Source: Rhizobiales bacterium 63-22
Lineage (GTDB): Bacteria; Pseudomonadota; Alphaproteobacteria; Rhizobiales; Rhizobiaceae
Assembly: GCA_001898995.1 (NCBI GenBank)
Contig: MKVZ01000009.1
Location: 62,001-126,000, forward strand
Direction of reading: 5' to 3'
DNA: 64,000 nucleotides
How positions within the stretch are numbered: position 1 is the first letter of the stretch; each line of letters opens with the position of its first letter. Made by a program: the position numbers and the translations under genes. This document shows positions 17,785 to 28,646 of this stretch, one piece after another. The notes beneath the pieces are model-generated. The model did not search any database. It was not told where the DNA came from and saw only the letters and a program-made list of their open reading frames with translations.

Positions 17785-18710
17785 TTGCGCTCCCTCACCA
17801 GATTGACGAATATCTCTTCCAGCGAACTTTCCCGGGTCTGGAGATCGTGGAAACGAACGCCGGCCCTGTCGAGATCCTTGAGAAGCGTGGTGATGCCGGT
17901 GCGCTCCTGCTGCGTGTCGTAGGTATAGATCAGTTCCCTGCCGTCCGGGGAAAGCTCAAGCTCGTATTTGAGGAGTTCTTCCGGTATCGCCTCGCGCTTC
18001 TCCGTGAGAAGCAGGCGCAACTGCTTCTTGCCCAGCGAGCGCATCAGCGCGGTCTTTTCCTCCACCAGAATGATTTCCCCGTGATGGATGACGCCGATCC
18101 GGTCGGCCATCTGCTGCGCTTCCTCGATATAGTGCGTGGTCAGGATAATGGTCACGCCCGCCTCGCTCAAGGACCGCACCACGTTCCACATGTCGCGCCG
18201 CAGTTCCACGTCCACGCCGGCGGTGGGCTCGTCCAGAAACAGTATTTCCGGCTCGTGGGAAAGCGCCTTGGCGATCATCACGCGCCGCTTCATGCCTCCG
18301 GAGAGCGTGATGATCTTGCTGTCCTTCTTGTCCCACAGAAAAAGATCCTTGAGGATTTTTTCTATCAGAGCCGGATTGGCCGGTTTTCCGAAAAGCCCGC
18401 GGCTAAAGCTCACGGTCGCCCAGACGGTCTCGAAGGAGTCGGTCGTCAGTTCCTGCGGCACCAGCCCGATCCTCGACCGCGCGGCGCGGTAATCCTTTAT
18501 GATGTCGTGCCCGTCGGCGCGTATGGTTCCCGCGGTCGGATTGACGATGCCGCAGATCGTGCTGATCAAGGTGGTCTTGCCGGCGCCGTTGGGACCGAGC
18601 AGCGCGAAAATCTCCCCGGAGCGTATTTCGAGATTGATGTTCTTGAGTGCCTGAAAACCCGATTCATACGTCTTGGAAAGACCGGAAACGGAAATTGCCG
18701 ATTGCGTCAT
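17781..18710 (-). CDS. ABC-2 exporter ATP-binding protein (NodI/CcmA-like)
   Basis: The 309-residue ATPase has Walker [10 protein letters not shown], the signature [15 protein letters not shown], Walker [14 protein letters not shown] and H-loop LTTHYIEEA, followed by a ~90-residue C-terminal domain seen in ABC-2 ATPases. The ATG at 18710 is chosen because [18 protein letters not shown] is the normal family start; an upstream GTG-type extension is out of character. It energises the permease at 17023-17784. Confidence 0.9.
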   Translation of the reverse strand: MTQSAISVSGLSKTYESGFQALKNINLEIRSGEIFALLGPNGAGKTTLISTICGIVNPTAGTIRADGHDIIKDYRAARSRIGLVPQELTTDSFETVWATVSFSRGLFGKPANPALIEKILKDLFLWDKKDSKIITLSGGMKRRVMIAKALSHEPEILFLDEPTAGVDVELRRDMWNVVRSLSEAGVTIILTTHYIEEAQQMADRIGVIHHGEIILVEEKTALMRSLGKKQLRLLLTEKREAIPEELLKYELELSPDGRELIYTYDTQQERTGITTLLKDLDRAGVRFHDLQTRESSLEEIFVNLVRERN

Positions 18711-18963
18711 GATACGGGGGAATCCCTTGCAAGCGCATCCCGTTGCCGGGAATGAATGAAATTCGTCAACGTCGCTCACGCCACGATGAGAGACCCCCAT
18801 ATATGGGAACGAGATCGGAAATTCAAACGGCGCTCTTGTTGTTCACTCGGTCGGGCAGTCCGTTATGCGCGAGCCGGGAGTGCGAGGACAGCCTTCCAAA
18901 AAGTTAATTTGACCCCATTCCGGCCCGCTTCTAAGAATCTGAAGGATAAACTGAAAGATTCGC

Positions 18964-20337
18964 ATGGATACGCCGCCTTCCGAGAACGAACATCATCAGG
19001 CCGACGACAACGCGACCTTGACTGGAGCGACCGGGGGAGCGGAAGGCGATGCGCGACGCGCCGGCCGTTCGCGCGGCTGGCTGCCATGGCTGATTTTTCT
19101 TCTCGTTGTGGCGGGCCTCGCCTTCTATTTCTGGCAAAGGCCGCAGCAGGCAGGGCCGGCGGAGCACCACCGGCGGATGATGCAGCCCAGTTCCGTCGGC
19201 GCGGCCACAGCCGAAAAAGGCGTCATGGACGTCACTCTCGATGCGCTCGGAACCGTGACCTCACTCACCACCGTCACCGTACGGCCGCAGATCAGCGGGC
19301 AGCTCATCGCCATCGAATTCAAGGAAGGGCAGGAGGTCAAAAAGGGCGATCTTCTGGCGCAGATCGATCCCCGTCCCTATCAGGCTGCGCTGGCGCAGGC
19401 GCAGGGAGAACTGGCGCGCGATCAGGCGCTGCTCGCCGGCGCGAAGGTCGATCTCCAGCGCTACAAGGGCCTGGCGGCACAGAACGCCGTCGCCCGCCAG
19501 ACGCTCGACGCGCAGAACGCGCTTGTTGCCCAATATACCGGCACGGTGGAGGCCGATCAGGCGGCGGTGCAGGCGGCGCAGGTCAATCTCGCCTATTGCC
19601 GGATCCTGGCCCCCGTCGACGGGCGCGCGGGCCTGCGGCAGGTCGATCAGGGCAATTACATCACGCCCAGCGACAGCAACGGTATCGTGGTCATCACACA
19701 GCTTCAGCCGATCAGCGTCCTGTTTACCGTGCCGGAGGATCAACTGCCCGCCATCGCGGCGCGGCTGAAGACAGGTGCCCAACTGCCGGTGACGGCGTTC
19801 GACCGCGGCGGCAACAAAAAGCTCGCTACCGGGACGTTGAGCACCTTCGACAGCCAGATCGACACGTCCACCGGCACGATCAAGCTCAAGGCGGCTTTCG
19901 ACAACGCGGATCGTGCACTGTTCCCCAACCAGTTCGTCAATGTCGAACTGCTGGTCGACCAGCACCGCGACGTGGTGATCGTCCCCGACGCCGCCGTCCA
20001 GCGCGGCGTGCCCGGTACGTTCGTCTATCTGATCGGCTCCGACGATACGGTCTCGGTACGCAAGATCGAGACCGGCGTGACGGACGGTGTGCGCACAGAA
20101 GTCCTGTCGGGCCTTGCCGCCGGCGACCGGGTGGTGGTGGACGGGGCCGACAAGCTGCGCGAGGGCATGAAGATCAACGTCCGTGACGACACGGCGCAAG
20201 CGCCGGCCGCTGCCGCGCCGGCCAGGGATAAAGCCTCCGGCCAGCACAAGTATCACCATGGTCAGGGCGGGAACGAAGGACGGAAAAACGGCGGCCGCCA
20301 CGCCGGTGACGGTTCCGGGCCGGCGCAGCCGCAATGA
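18964..20337 (+). CDS. mdtA: RND efflux membrane-fusion protein (MdtA-like)
   Basis: The 457-residue protein has a single N-terminal membrane anchor ([20 protein letters not shown], residues ~39-58), then the HlyD-type lipoyl halves ([27 protein letters not shown] and the ...[15 protein letters not shown] segment) around a coiled-coil hairpin rich in Ala and Gln, and a beta-barrel. This is the periplasmic adaptor of an MdtABC/MuxABC-type pump. The C-terminal ~35 residues are His/Gly-rich, longer than in E. coli MdtA. The stop overlaps the next start by ATGA (20334-20337). Confidence 0.88.
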   Translation: MDTPPSENEHHQADDNATLTGATGGAEGDARRAGRSRGWLPWLIFLLVVAGLAFYFWQRPQQAGPAEHHRRMMQPSSVGAATAEKGVMDVTLDALGTVTSLTTVTVRPQISGQLIAIEFKEGQEVKKGDLLAQIDPRPYQAALAQAQGELARDQALLAGAKVDLQRYKGLAAQNAVARQTLDAQNALVAQYTGTVEADQAAVQAAQVNLAYCRILAPVDGRAGLRQVDQGNYITPSDSNGIVVITQLQPISVLFTVPEDQLPAIAARLKTGAQLPVTAFDRGGNKKLATGTLSTFDSQIDTSTGTIKLKAAFDNADRALFPNQFVNVELLVDQHRDVVIVPDAAVQRGVPGTFVYLIGSDDTVSVRKIETGVTDGVRTEVLSGLAAGDRVVVDGADKLREGMKINVRDDTAQAPAAAAPARDKASGQHKYHHGQGGNEGRKNGGRHAGDGSGPAQPQ

Positions 20338-23300
20338 ACCCATCTCGCCTCTTCATCCTGCGGCCGATCGCCACCACGCTGATGATGGTGGCGATCATGC
20401 TGTCGGGCGTACTGGCCTATCAGTTCCTGCCCGTCTCGGCGCTGCCGGAGGTCGACTACCCGACGATTCAGGTCCAGACGCTCTATCCCGGCGCGAGCCC
20501 CGACGTCATGACCTCGTCGGTGACCGCGCCGCTGGAGGTACAGCTCGGCCAGATCGCCAATCTGACGCAGATGAACTCGGTCAGTTCGGCCGGCGCGTCG
20601 GTCATCACGCTGCAATTCAATCTCGACATTTCGCTGGACGTGGCCGAGCAGGAGGTGCAAGCGGCCATCAACGCCGCCGGCAACCTGCTGCCGTCGGACC
20701 TGCCCGCCCCGCCGATTTACGCCAAGGTCAATCCCGCCGACGCGCCGGTGCTGACCATCGGTCTGACCTCGGCCACCATGCCGCTGCGCGATGTGCAGCA
20801 GATGGCCGATACGCGGCTGGCGCAGAAGATTTCGCAGGTATCCGGCGTCGGCCTCGTCACGCTGAGCGGCGGCCAGCGTCCCGCCGTGCGCATTCAGGCC
20901 GATCCGCGCAAGCTCGCCGCCTACGGTCTCAATCTCGACGACCTGCGCACCACGCTCGGCAGCGCCAATGTCAACACCCCCAAGGGCAATTTCGACGGCC
21001 CGTCGCGCGCCTACACGGTCAACGCCAACGACCAGCTCAACGATCCGCGCCAGTATCTGTCGCTGATCGTCGCCTACCGCAACGGAGCGCCGGTGCGCCT
21101 CAGCGACGTCGGAGACGTCGTCGACGGGGCTGAGAACGACAAGCTCGGCGCATGGATGAACGATACGCCGGCGCTGATCATGAACATCCAGCGCCAGCCG
21201 GGCGCCAACGTCATCGACGTGGTGGACCGCATCAAGGCCATGCTGCCGGAATTGCAGGCCTCGCTGCCGGGCGCCATCGACATGCGCATCCTCACGGACC
21301 GCACCACCACCATCCGCGCCTCGGTCCGCGACGTGGAATACGAATTGGGACTGTCCATCCTTCTCGTGGTGCTGGTGATCTTCGTTTTCCTGCGCAGCGC
21401 CCGCGCCACGCTGATCCCCAGCCTGTCGGTGCCGCTGTCGCTGGTTGGCACGCTCGGCGTGATGTACCTGTTCGGCTACAGCCTCGACAACCTGTCGCTG
21501 ATGGCGCTCACCATCGCCACCGGTTTCGTGGTGGACGACGCCATCGTCGTCATCGAGAACATCTCGCGCTACATCGAGAAAGGCTATTCCCCGCAGGAAG
21601 CCGCGCTCAAGGGCTCGGAGCAGATCGGTTTCACCATCATCTCGCTGACGGTATCGCTGATCGCGGTGCTGATCCCGCTTCTGTTCATGGGCGACGTGGT
21701 GGGGCGGCTGTTCCGCGAATTCTCGATCACGCTCGCCACCACCATCCTCATCTCGGCCGTGGTGTCGCTGACGCTGGTGCCGATGGCCTGCGCCAAATTG
21801 CTCAAGCCGGCCGCGGAGGTGAAGGAAAACGCCTTCCAGCGCGCCAGCCATGATTTCTTCGAATGGGTCATCCGCGGCTACGACCGCGCGCTGGGCTGGA
21901 CGCTCGACCGCCAGCCCCTCATGCTGGCCGTGGCGGCGTTGACGCTGGCGGTGACCGGTGCGCTCTATGTGATCATCCCGAAAGACTTTTTTCCGGAGCA
22001 GGATACCGGTGTGATCCAGGCGATCACCGAAGCGCCGCAATCCGTCTCCTATGCCGCCATGGCCGAGGCGCAGCGCAAGGCGGCGGCGGTGGTTTTGAAG
22101 GATCCCGACGTGGAGAGCCTGTCCTCCTTCATCGGCGTGGACGGCACCAATCCCACGCTCAATGTCGGGCGTATGCTCATCAACCTCAAGCCGCGCGAGA
22201 CGCGCAAATCCGGTGTAGCGGCGGTCATCGCCCGGCTCGACCGGTCCGCCGCCGCGCTTTCCGACGTGCGGCTCTATCTCCAGCCGGTGCAGGACCTGAC
22301 CATCGACGGCACGGTGAGCCGCACCCAGTACCAGTTCGTGCTTCAGGACGCGAGCGCCGACGAACTGGCGGAATGGACGCCGAAACTCGTCGAGCGCCTG
22401 CAACAGGAGCCGCAGCTTTCCGACGTGACGAGCGATCTCTCCGACAAGGGTCTCTCGGTCTATATCGACATCGACCGCACGCAGGCGGCGCGCTTCGGCA
22501 TCACGCCCGCCACCGTGGACAACGCGCTTTACGACGCTTTCGGTCAGCGCATCGTGTCGACCATCTACACCACGTCGAGCCAGTACCGCGTGGTGCTGGA
22601 GGCCGCGCCCTCGTTGCAGGGATCGCTCAAGGCATTGTCCTCGATCTATCTGCCCAATTCGACCGGCGGCGCGCCCGTGCCGCTTTCCGTCGTCGCCAAG
22701 CCGCGCATCGAGACGTCACCGCTGCAAATCACCCATATGGGCCAGTTCCCGGCCACGACGGTCTCCTTCAATCTCGCCCCGGGAGCCTCGCTCGGCGCGG
22801 CGGTGGACGCGATCCAGCAGGCCGAGACCGAAATCGGCATGCCGGCCAGCATCGCCACCTCCTTCCAGGGCGCGGCGCGGGCCTTCCAGACCTCGCTCGG
22901 CAGCCAGCTCTATCTGGTGCTCGCAGCGCTCATCACCGTCTATATCGTGCTGGGCGTGCTCTATGAAAGCTTCGTTCATCCCGTCATCATCCTCTCCACC
23001 CTGCCCTCCGCCGGCATCGGCGCGCTGCTGGCCCTGATGCTCGACGGCCAGAACCTGACGATCATCGCCATCATCGGCATCATCCTCCTGATCGGCATCG
23101 TGAAGAAGAACGCGATCATGATGATCGACTTCGCGCTGGAGGCACAGCGCGACGAAGGCCTGTCGCCCCGCGCCGCCATCCACAAGGCCTGTCTCCTGCG
23201 CTTCCGCCCGATCCTGATGACGACGCTCGCCGCCATGCTGGGAGCCCTGCCGCTGATGCTGGGGACGGGCGTCGGCTCCGAACTGCGCCACCCTCTTGGC

Positions 23301-23447
23301 GTCAGCATCATCGGCGGCCTTCTCGTCAGCCAGTTGCTGACGCTCTTCACCACGCCGGTCATCTATCTGTGGTTCGACCGGCTCTCCGTCCGGCTGCGCG
23401 GCCTTGGCCGAACCGCGCCACGCTCCAGCGCCGACGGGGCCGCATGA
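20334..23447 (+). CDS. mdtB: RND multidrug efflux permease (MdtB-like)
   Basis: The 1037-residue protein is a full RND transporter: TM1 at the N-terminus ([23 protein letters not shown]), two large periplasmic loops, the [11 protein letters not shown] helix-4 motif with the proton-relay aspartates, and the internal repeat with [22 protein letters not shown]. The N-terminus resembles MdtB more than AcrB. It is followed, with ATGA overlap at 23444-23447, by a second RND protein; MdtB and MdtC form a heterotrimer in E. coli. Confidence 0.92.
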   Translation: MNPSRLFILRPIATTLMMVAIMLSGVLAYQFLPVSALPEVDYPTIQVQTLYPGASPDVMTSSVTAPLEVQLGQIANLTQMNSVSSAGASVITLQFNLDISLDVAEQEVQAAINAAGNLLPSDLPAPPIYAKVNPADAPVLTIGLTSATMPLRDVQQMADTRLAQKISQVSGVGLVTLSGGQRPAVRIQADPRKLAAYGLNLDDLRTTLGSANVNTPKGNFDGPSRAYTVNANDQLNDPRQYLSLIVAYRNGAPVRLSDVGDVVDGAENDKLGAWMNDTPALIMNIQRQPGANVIDVVDRIKAMLPELQASLPGAIDMRILTDRTTTIRASVRDVEYELGLSILLVVLVIFVFLRSARATLIPSLSVPLSLVGTLGVMYLFGYSLDNLSLMALTIATGFVVDDAIVVIENISRYIEKGYSPQEAALKGSEQIGFTIISLTVSLIAVLIPLLFMGDVVGRLFREFSITLATTILISAVVSLTLVPMACAKLLKPAAEVKENAFQRASHDFFEWVIRGYDRALGWTLDRQPLMLAVAALTLAVTGALYVIIPKDFFPEQDTGVIQAITEAPQSVSYAAMAEAQRKAAAVVLKDPDVESLSSFIGVDGTNPTLNVGRMLINLKPRETRKSGVAAVIARLDRSAAALSDVRLYLQPVQDLTIDGTVSRTQYQFVLQDASADELAEWTPKLVERLQQEPQLSDVTSDLSDKGLSVYIDIDRTQAARFGITPATVDNALYDAFGQRIVSTIYTTSSQYRVVLEAAPSLQGSLKALSSIYLPNSTGGAPVPLSVVAKPRIETSPLQITHMGQFPATTVSFNLAPGASLGAAVDAIQQAETEIGMPASIATSFQGAARAFQTSLGSQLYLVLAALITVYIVLGVLYESFVHPVIILSTLPSAGIGALLALMLDGQNLTIIAIIGIILLIGIVKKNAIMMIDFALEAQRDEGLSPRAAIHKACLLRFRPILMTTLAAMLGALPLMLGTGVGSELRHPLGVSIIGGLLVSQLLTLFTTPVIYLWFDRLSVRLRGLGRTAPRSSADGAA

Positions 23448-26400
23448 ACCTGTCGACCCCCTTCATCCGCCGTCCCGTCGCGACGATCCTCCTGACCTTC
23501 GGCATGATGATGGCGGGGCTGGTGGCCTTCCCGCTCCTGCCCGTGGCGCCGCTTCCGGCGGTGGACTATCCTGTCATCTCGGTGCGGGCGTCGCTGCCGG
23601 GCGCCAGTCCCGAGGTGGTCGCCAACACGGTGGCGAGCCCGCTGGAGCGGCGTCTGGGCGCGATCGCCGACGTCAACGAGATGACCTCGTCGAGCAGCGT
23701 CGGCGGGGCGCGCATCACGCTGCAATTCGGCCTCGACCGCGATATCGACGGCGCGGCGCGCGACGTGCAGGCGGCGATCAACGCGGCACGGGCCGATCTG
23801 CCGTCGAGCCTGCACTCCAATCCCACCTACCGCAAGGTCAACCCGGCCGACGCGCCGATCCTGATCCTCGCGCTGACCTCCGACACATTGTCCAAGGGCG
23901 CGCTGTTCGACGCCGCCAGCACTGTTCTGGCGCAGAAACTGTCACAGGTGGAGGGGATCGGCGAAGTGTCGGTCGGCGGCAGCTCGCTGCCCGCCGTGCG
24001 CGTGGAACTCATTCCGCAAGCGCTCTACAAATACGGCATCGGCCTCGAAGACGTACGCGCGGCGCTGGCCTCGGCCAACGCCAACAGCCCCAAGGGGGCG
24101 ATCGACGTCGGCGGGCGGCGCTTCCAGCTCTACGCCAACGATCAGGGCCGGTCGGCGAAGGACTACGCCTCGCTGATCGTCGCCTATCGTAACGGCGCGC
24201 CGGTGCGCCTGACCGACGTCGGCGAGGTGATCGATTCGGTCGAAAACATCCGCAACGCCGGCCTCGCCAACGGCAAACCGGCGGTGCTGATCACGCTCTA
24301 CCGCTCGCCCAACGCCAACATCGTCGCCACGGTCGACCGGGTGCGGGAACTCATGCCCAACCTCAAGGCCTCCGTCTCGCCGGCCATCGACATAGCGCTC
24401 GCCAACGACCGCTCCACCACCATCCGCGCCTCGCTGCACGAGGTGGAGACGACGCTGATGATCGCCATCGGCCTCGTCATTCTCGTGGTGTTCGCCTTCC
24501 TGCGCGACGCGCGCGCGACGCTGGTGCCGATCGTGGCGGTGCCGGTCTCGCTGATGACAACGCTGGCGGTCATGTATGTGCTGGGCTTCAGTCTCGACAA
24601 TCTGTCGCTGATGGCGCTCACCATCGCCACCGGCTTCGTGGTGGACGACGCCATCGTGGTGCTGGAAAACATCGCCCGCCACCGTGCCGCGGGCCTGCCG
24701 CGCGTGGAGGCGGCGATCAGGGGCGCGGGCGAAGTGGGCTTCACGGTCCTGTCGATGAGCCTTTCCCTCATTGCGGTCTTCATTCCCATCCTGCTGATGG
24801 GCGGGGTGATCGGCAGGCTGTTCCGCGAGTTCGCCGTCACGCTGTCGGTCGCCATCCTCGTCTCGCTGGTGGTGTCGCTGACCACGACGCCGATGATGTG
24901 CTCACTCCTGCTGCGCGACGAGAGCGACCGTCGCCGTGGACGCCTTTACCGTTTCAGCGAACGGATTTTCGACGCGACGCTCGACCTCTATCGCCGCTCG
25001 CTCGGCTGGGCGCTCGGCCATCCGCGTCTCGTCGTGGCCATTCTGGCGGTGACGCTGGGCTTCAACTTCTATCTCTATGCAACTATTCCCAAAGGCTTTT
25101 TCCCGCAGCAGGACACCGGCCGGCTGATCGGCTCGATCCAGGCGGATCAAGCGATCTCGTTCCAGGCCATGTCGCAGAAGCTGAGCCAGTTCGCCGAAAT
25201 CGTCGGCGCCGATCCCGCCGTGGAGACGGCAGTCGGCTTCACCGGCGGCGGCAGGACCAATTCCGGTTTCATGTTCATCGCGTTGAAACCGAGGTCGGAG
25301 CGCAGCATCTCCGCCGATGAGGTCATCGCGCGCCTCCGCCGCTCGCTGTCGGTGGTGTCGGGCGCGACCCTGTTTCTGCAATCGGTGCAGGACATTCGCG
25401 TCGGCGGCCGCCAGTCCAACGCACAATACCAGTACACGCTGCAAGGCGACAGTTTCGAGGATCTTCTGCAATGGGCGCCGCGTCTGGCCACCGCCCTGCA
25501 AAGCGATCCGCGCCTGTCGGAGGTGAACAGCGACCAGCAGAACAAGGGGCTGGAGGCCAACGTCATCATCGACCGCGACACTGCCGCCCGTCTCGGGATC
25601 ACCGTCGGCCAGATCGACAACACGCTCTACGACGCCTTCGGCCAGCGGCAGGTCTCCACCATCTTCGTGGCGCGCAACCAGTATCATGTGGTGATGGAGG
25701 TCGCGCCGCAATACTGGAGCAACCCCGAGACCCTGAAGAACGTCTATATAAGCCGCTCTGGCGGCAGCGTGGGCGGCTCGCAGGCCACCAACGCCGTCGC
25801 CGGCACATTCACCGCTGCCGGACAGTCCTCGAATGCCGCCACGGTCGCCTCCGACACGGCGCGCAATCGGGCCAACAACGCCATCTCCTCCACAGGCAAG
25901 AACGCCGCCTCCACCGGTGCCGCCGTCAGTACCAGCGCCGAAACCATGATTCCGCTTGCCACCGTCGCCCGCTTCGCGCCCGGCGCGGCGCCGCTCTCCA
26001 TCAACCATCAGGGCCTGTTCGTCGCCACCACCCTGTCCTTCAACCTCAGGCCGGGCGTGGCGCTGAGCGACGCGGTGGAAGCCATCCGCGAGGCGTCCGA
26101 CCGCATCGGCATGCCAAGCACGATTCACGGCAGCTTCGCGGGCACGGCCAAGGTGTTTCAAAGCACGCTGTCCGACCAGCCGATGCTCATTCTGGCAGCG
26201 CTGGTGGCTGTGTATGTGGTGCTGGGGATACTGTATGAGAGCTACGCCCATCCGCTGACCATCCTGTCCACCCTGCCCTCCGCCGGGGTGGGAGCGCTGC
26301 TGGCGCTTTATCTTCTCAATATCGAGTTCAGCATCATGGCGCTGATCGGCGTGATCCTGCTGATCGGCATCGTGAAAAAGAACGCCATCATGATGATCGA

Positions 26401-26716
26401 CTTCGCGCTCGACGCCGAACGCAAGGAAGGGTTGTCGGCGCGGGAGGCGATCTACAAGGCCTGCCTGCTGCGTTTCCGCCCGATCATGATGACGACCATG
26501 GCGGCGCTCTTCGGTGCGGTGCCGCTGGCGATCGGCTTCGGCGAGGGCAGCGAATTGCGCCAGCCGCTGGGCGTGGCCATCGTCGGCGGGCTGATCCTGA
26601 GCCAGATGCTGACGCTCTATACCACGCCGGTTCTGTACATCTATATCGACCGCTTCGGGCACTGGGTGGGACGGCTGCGCACCGGCCGCAGGCGCAACGC
26701 CGACGGATCAGCCTAA
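23444..26716 (+). CDS. mdtC: RND multidrug efflux permease (MdtC-like) with an internal low-complexity insert
   Basis: The 1090-residue RND protein has the same architecture as its upstream partner ([15 protein letters not shown] and [22 protein letters not shown]). The start at 23444 overlaps the MdtB stop; a longer frame begins upstream but reads antisense-like residues. It is about 65 residues longer than E. coli MdtC because of an Ala/Ser/Thr/Asn-rich stretch at residues ~770-832 (bases ~25755-25940), which lies in the second periplasmic loop and is absent from the MdtB-like partner. No outer-membrane TolC gene is adjacent, so the pump probably borrows a common one. Confidence 0.9.
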   Translation: MNLSTPFIRRPVATILLTFGMMMAGLVAFPLLPVAPLPAVDYPVISVRASLPGASPEVVANTVASPLERRLGAIADVNEMTSSSSVGGARITLQFGLDRDIDGAARDVQAAINAARADLPSSLHSNPTYRKVNPADAPILILALTSDTLSKGALFDAASTVLAQKLSQVEGIGEVSVGGSSLPAVRVELIPQALYKYGIGLEDVRAALASANANSPKGAIDVGGRRFQLYANDQGRSAKDYASLIVAYRNGAPVRLTDVGEVIDSVENIRNAGLANGKPAVLITLYRSPNANIVATVDRVRELMPNLKASVSPAIDIALANDRSTTIRASLHEVETTLMIAIGLVILVVFAFLRDARATLVPIVAVPVSLMTTLAVMYVLGFSLDNLSLMALTIATGFVVDDAIVVLENIARHRAAGLPRVEAAIRGAGEVGFTVLSMSLSLIAVFIPILLMGGVIGRLFREFAVTLSVAILVSLVVSLTTTPMMCSLLLRDESDRRRGRLYRFSERIFDATLDLYRRSLGWALGHPRLVVAILAVTLGFNFYLYATIPKGFFPQQDTGRLIGSIQADQAISFQAMSQKLSQFAEIVGADPAVETAVGFTGGGRTNSGFMFIALKPRSERSISADEVIARLRRSLSVVSGATLFLQSVQDIRVGGRQSNAQYQYTLQGDSFEDLLQWAPRLATALQSDPRLSEVNSDQQNKGLEANVIIDRDTAARLGITVGQIDNTLYDAFGQRQVSTIFVARNQYHVVMEVAPQYWSNPETLKNVYISRSGGSVGGSQATNAVAGTFTAAGQSSNAATVASDTARNRANNAISSTGKNAASTGAAVSTSAETMIPLATVARFAPGAAPLSINHQGLFVATTLSFNLRPGVALSDAVEAIREASDRIGMPSTIHGSFAGTAKVFQSTLSDQPMLILAALVAVYVVLGILYESYAHPLTILSTLPSAGVGALLALYLLNIEFSIMALIGVILLIGIVKKNAIMMIDFALDAERKEGLSAREAIYKACLLRFRPIMMTTMAALFGAVPLAIGFGEGSELRQPLGVAIVGGLILSQMLTLYTTPVLYIYIDRFGHWVGRLRTGRRRNADGSA

Positions 26717-26892
26717 CTGGGGGCATCCGGTAGCGGAAGCGGTCTTCATTTTCCTGAAGAAGCCGGTCACGGCTGTACCTATCGATCCAGCCTCCATAGC
26801 CCGTATTCCACGACGAAATTCATCAATTCCGGGCACTTACGCGCATCCGCTGACGCACCTGTCGCACGCCGAAAAATTTCGCACGGCCTTAT

Positions 26893-26924
26893 TGACATTT
26901 ATAAAACATTGTACTGAAATGTCA
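26893..26924. promoter_or_regulatory. Inverted repeat upstream of ADC1
   Basis: TGACATTT (26893-26900) and AAATGTCA (26917-26924) form perfect 8-bp arms across a 16-base gap, and a smaller palindrome ACATT-N7-AATGT sits inside (26907-26923). It lies 31 bases upstream of the ADC1 start, the right place for an operator. The GntR/FCD protein encoded at 30574 is a candidate ligand. Half-site spacing differs from the 19-bp sites in front of ADC2 and ADC3. Confidence 0.45.
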
Positions 26925-26937
26925 GAAAGGAAAACAT

Positions 26938-26958
26938 ATGATATCGGATAAAAGATGA
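26938..26958 (+). CDS. Possible six-codon leader peptide coupled to ADC1
   Basis: An ATG at 26938, 7-12 bases after AGAAAGGAAAAC, opens the short frame MISDKR and stops at TGA 26956-26958, overlapping the ADC1 ATG (26955) in the form ATGA. The best ribosome site in the region serves this mini-frame rather than ADC1 itself, so ADC1 may be translated by coupling. No expression evidence can be drawn from sequence alone. Confidence 0.3.
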   Translation: MISDKR

Positions 26959-27695
26959 AGCCGTACAATCCTCTCGAATTCTGGAAATTCCTGCGTTTCG
27001 GTCCGGGAAACACCACCTATTCCTGCCCCGGTCTCAAGACCCTTTCGGTCTATTGCCGCGGCAAGCGCGAGCAACTGGAACGCCTGATGGATCCCATGCC
27101 GTTCGATCTCGCCGACGACCGCTTCGTGGTCTCCATCGCCGATTTCGGCAACAATTCCGGCCGGACCTATTACGACGCGGCGGTGATCCTGCCAGTGCGT
27201 TATGGTGAGCATGTCGGCGGAACCTATTATTTCGAATATGAGGACAAGCACACCACGGTCGCGGGCGGCCGTGAATTGTGGGGCTATCCGAAGCATTTCG
27301 CCAAGATCGAACTGGCCGAGACCGCCAATGGCGTACGTGGCGCCGCACGGCTTTACGACGACGTGATGTTCGAGATCGGCGTGGAATTCGACGACAGCGT
27401 CAGCCGCGAGCCGTGGCAGGATCTTCGCCTGTTCCCGCACTATCAGGTGCGCGCGGTGCCGGAAGTGAATGGCGCCGGCTTTCAAAGCTTCGACATCATC
27501 AGCCGCAATACCGTCAAGGACTACAAGCTGATCGATCGCAAGGTCGGGCGTGGTTCTGTCAAGCTCGGCCCGACGATCTCCGCCGACGGCCAGACGCTCG
27601 AAATCGTCAAGGTGCTTGGCGCCGAATATACGGTCGGCGATTTCGCCTCCACACCCGAAAACGGTGTGCCGGTCGTGGTGGCGTCGCTCGTGTAA
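26955..27695 (+). CDS. Acetoacetate decarboxylase family protein 1 (ADC1)
   Basis: The 246-residue product has the ADC fold signature GGTYYFEYED ... GGRELWGYPKHFAKIEL. K113 is at the position of the Schiff-base lysine of Clostridium acetobutylicum ADC (K115). The neighbouring lysine that lowers its pKa (K116 there) is replaced by H114. This suggests an imine-forming enzyme with altered chemistry, as in the ADC-like aldolase/dehydratase members, rather than a classical decarboxylase. It leads an operon with an amino-acid-type ABC importer (27795-30497). Substrate unknown. Confidence 0.8.
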   Translation: MKPYNPLEFWKFLRFGPGNTTYSCPGLKTLSVYCRGKREQLERLMDPMPFDLADDRFVVSIADFGNNSGRTYYDAAVILPVRYGEHVGGTYYFEYEDKHTTVAGGRELWGYPKHFAKIELAETANGVRGAARLYDDVMFEIGVEFDDSVSREPWQDLRLFPHYQVRAVPEVNGAGFQSFDIISRNTVKDYKLIDRKVGRGSVKLGPTISADGQTLEIVKVLGAEYTVGDFASTPENGVPVVVASLV

Positions 27696-27741
27696 GCATG
27701 TCCCGGAACGCGAGCGCCGCTTTCCGGGTGAGATATCAAGG

Positions 27742-27762
27742 GGCCGGACAGGACGTCCGGCC
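27742..27762 (+). repeat. Intercistronic hairpin between ADC1 and the binding-protein gene
   Basis: GGCCGGAC (27742-27749) pairs with GTCCGGCC (27755-27762) across a 5-base loop. There is no T-run, so it is more likely an mRNA-stabilising or processing hairpin than a terminator; such elements often sit before highly expressed binding-protein genes. Confidence 0.4.
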
Positions 27763-27794
27763 TTCCGCCAAGTCAACGAAAAAGGGAACAGAAA

Positions 27795-28646
27795 ATGACC
27801 AGGTTGAAATTCATTATGGCCACGGCCTCTCTGCTCGCGCTGTGCGCGGCGGTCCCGGCTTCGGCGAACGCCGCCGGCTTCGGACGGTGCGAAATCAAGC
27901 AGGACGCCCCCGTCCATGCGCTGAAGCCCGCCCATGCCGGCGTGCTGACCATCGCCGTCCCGCTGCCTTCCCCGCAGGCCTATGAGGGCAACACGCCGGA
28001 AACCGTCGATGGCGGCTATCTCTATTGCCTCGGCGCGGAGATCGCCCATCGTGGCGGCCTTGCGCAGGTCCGGGTCAAGAACGCATCGTTTGAATCGCTC
28101 GTCACGGGCAAGGCGGCGGATTTCGACATGTCCATCTGGGATCTGTTTCCGACCGCCGAACGCAAGAAGTCCGTCGATTTCTCCACCGGCTACCGTTTCA
28201 CGGACAGCGGCGTCATCGTCAAGTCGACCAGCAAGGTCGACCAGAGCAATATCAAGGACAAGCGTATCGGCGTGCTGCTCGGCTCGGTGCAGGAGAAATT
28301 CGTCAAGGAGAAGCTGAAGCCGACCAAGGATGTCCGAATCTTCCAGTCCAACGACGATATGTGGGCGGCCCTGATGGCCAACCAAATCGACGCGGCGCTT
28401 GCCGATACGGAGACCGCGCTGCCGCGTGCCACCGCGTCCAACGGCGTGTTGAAGGTCGTCGGACGCTATCCCGTTGGCGGCGACGTGGCGATCCTCTTCC
28501 CGAAAGGTTCCGCCAACGTGACGCCGACCGACCAGATTCTCGCTGACATGCGGGCCGACGGCACGCTGAAGGCAATCGAGACCAAATGGTTCGTGCCCAT
28601 CCTTGGCGAACCCGTTTCGGATATTCCGGAGTGGTCCACCCAATGA
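27795..28646 (+). CDS. ABC transporter substrate-binding protein, amino-acid (SBP_bac_3) type
   Basis: The 283-residue protein begins with a signal peptide (MTRLKFIMATASLLALCAAVPASANA) and continues as a family-3 solute-binding protein (GVLTIAVPLPSPQAYEG, VDFSTGYRFTDSGVIVKS, KRIGVLLGSVQEKF, ADTETALPRAT). These proteins deliver polar amino acids, opines or related acids. Two cysteines in the mature N-terminal half (FGRCEIK and YLYCLGAE) are unusual. Start chosen after AGGGAACAG. The stop overlaps the permease start at 28643-28646. Confidence 0.87.
   Translation: MTRLKFIMATASLLALCAAVPASANAAGFGRCEIKQDAPVHALKPAHAGVLTIAVPLPSPQAYEGNTPETVDGGYLYCLGAEIAHRGGLAQVRVKNASFESLVTGKAADFDMSIWDLFPTAERKKSVDFSTGYRFTDSGVIVKSTSKVDQSNIKDKRIGVLLGSVQEKFVKEKLKPTKDVRIFQSNDDMWAALMANQIDAALADTETALPRATASNGVLKVVGRYPVGGDVAILFPKGSANVTPTDQILADMRADGTLKAIETKWFVPILGEPVSDIPEWSTQ

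Noticed and set aside
17023..18710. Evidence for a nodulation locus because of the NodI/NodJ-like pair
   Set aside because: No nodABC, nodD, nod box or other symbiosis genes are present in the window; NodIJ-like exporters are common outside nodulating bacteria.
20262..22403. A 713-codon open frame opposite the MdtB-like gene
   Set aside because: Antisense to a complete RND gene; composition (Arg, Asp, Gly, His) marks a shadow.
25755..25940. Insertion of a mobile element or a frameshift in the MdtC-like gene
   Set aside because: The stretch stays in frame, has the same GC-rich composition as its surroundings and lacks terminal repeats, so it looks like a low-complexity protein insert.
26897..26920. 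Possible copy of the 19-bp operator at ADC1
   Set aside because: ATTTATA and CTGAAAT are 17, not 19, bases apart and oriented less well; the perfect TGACATTT/AAATGTCA inverted repeat explains the site better.
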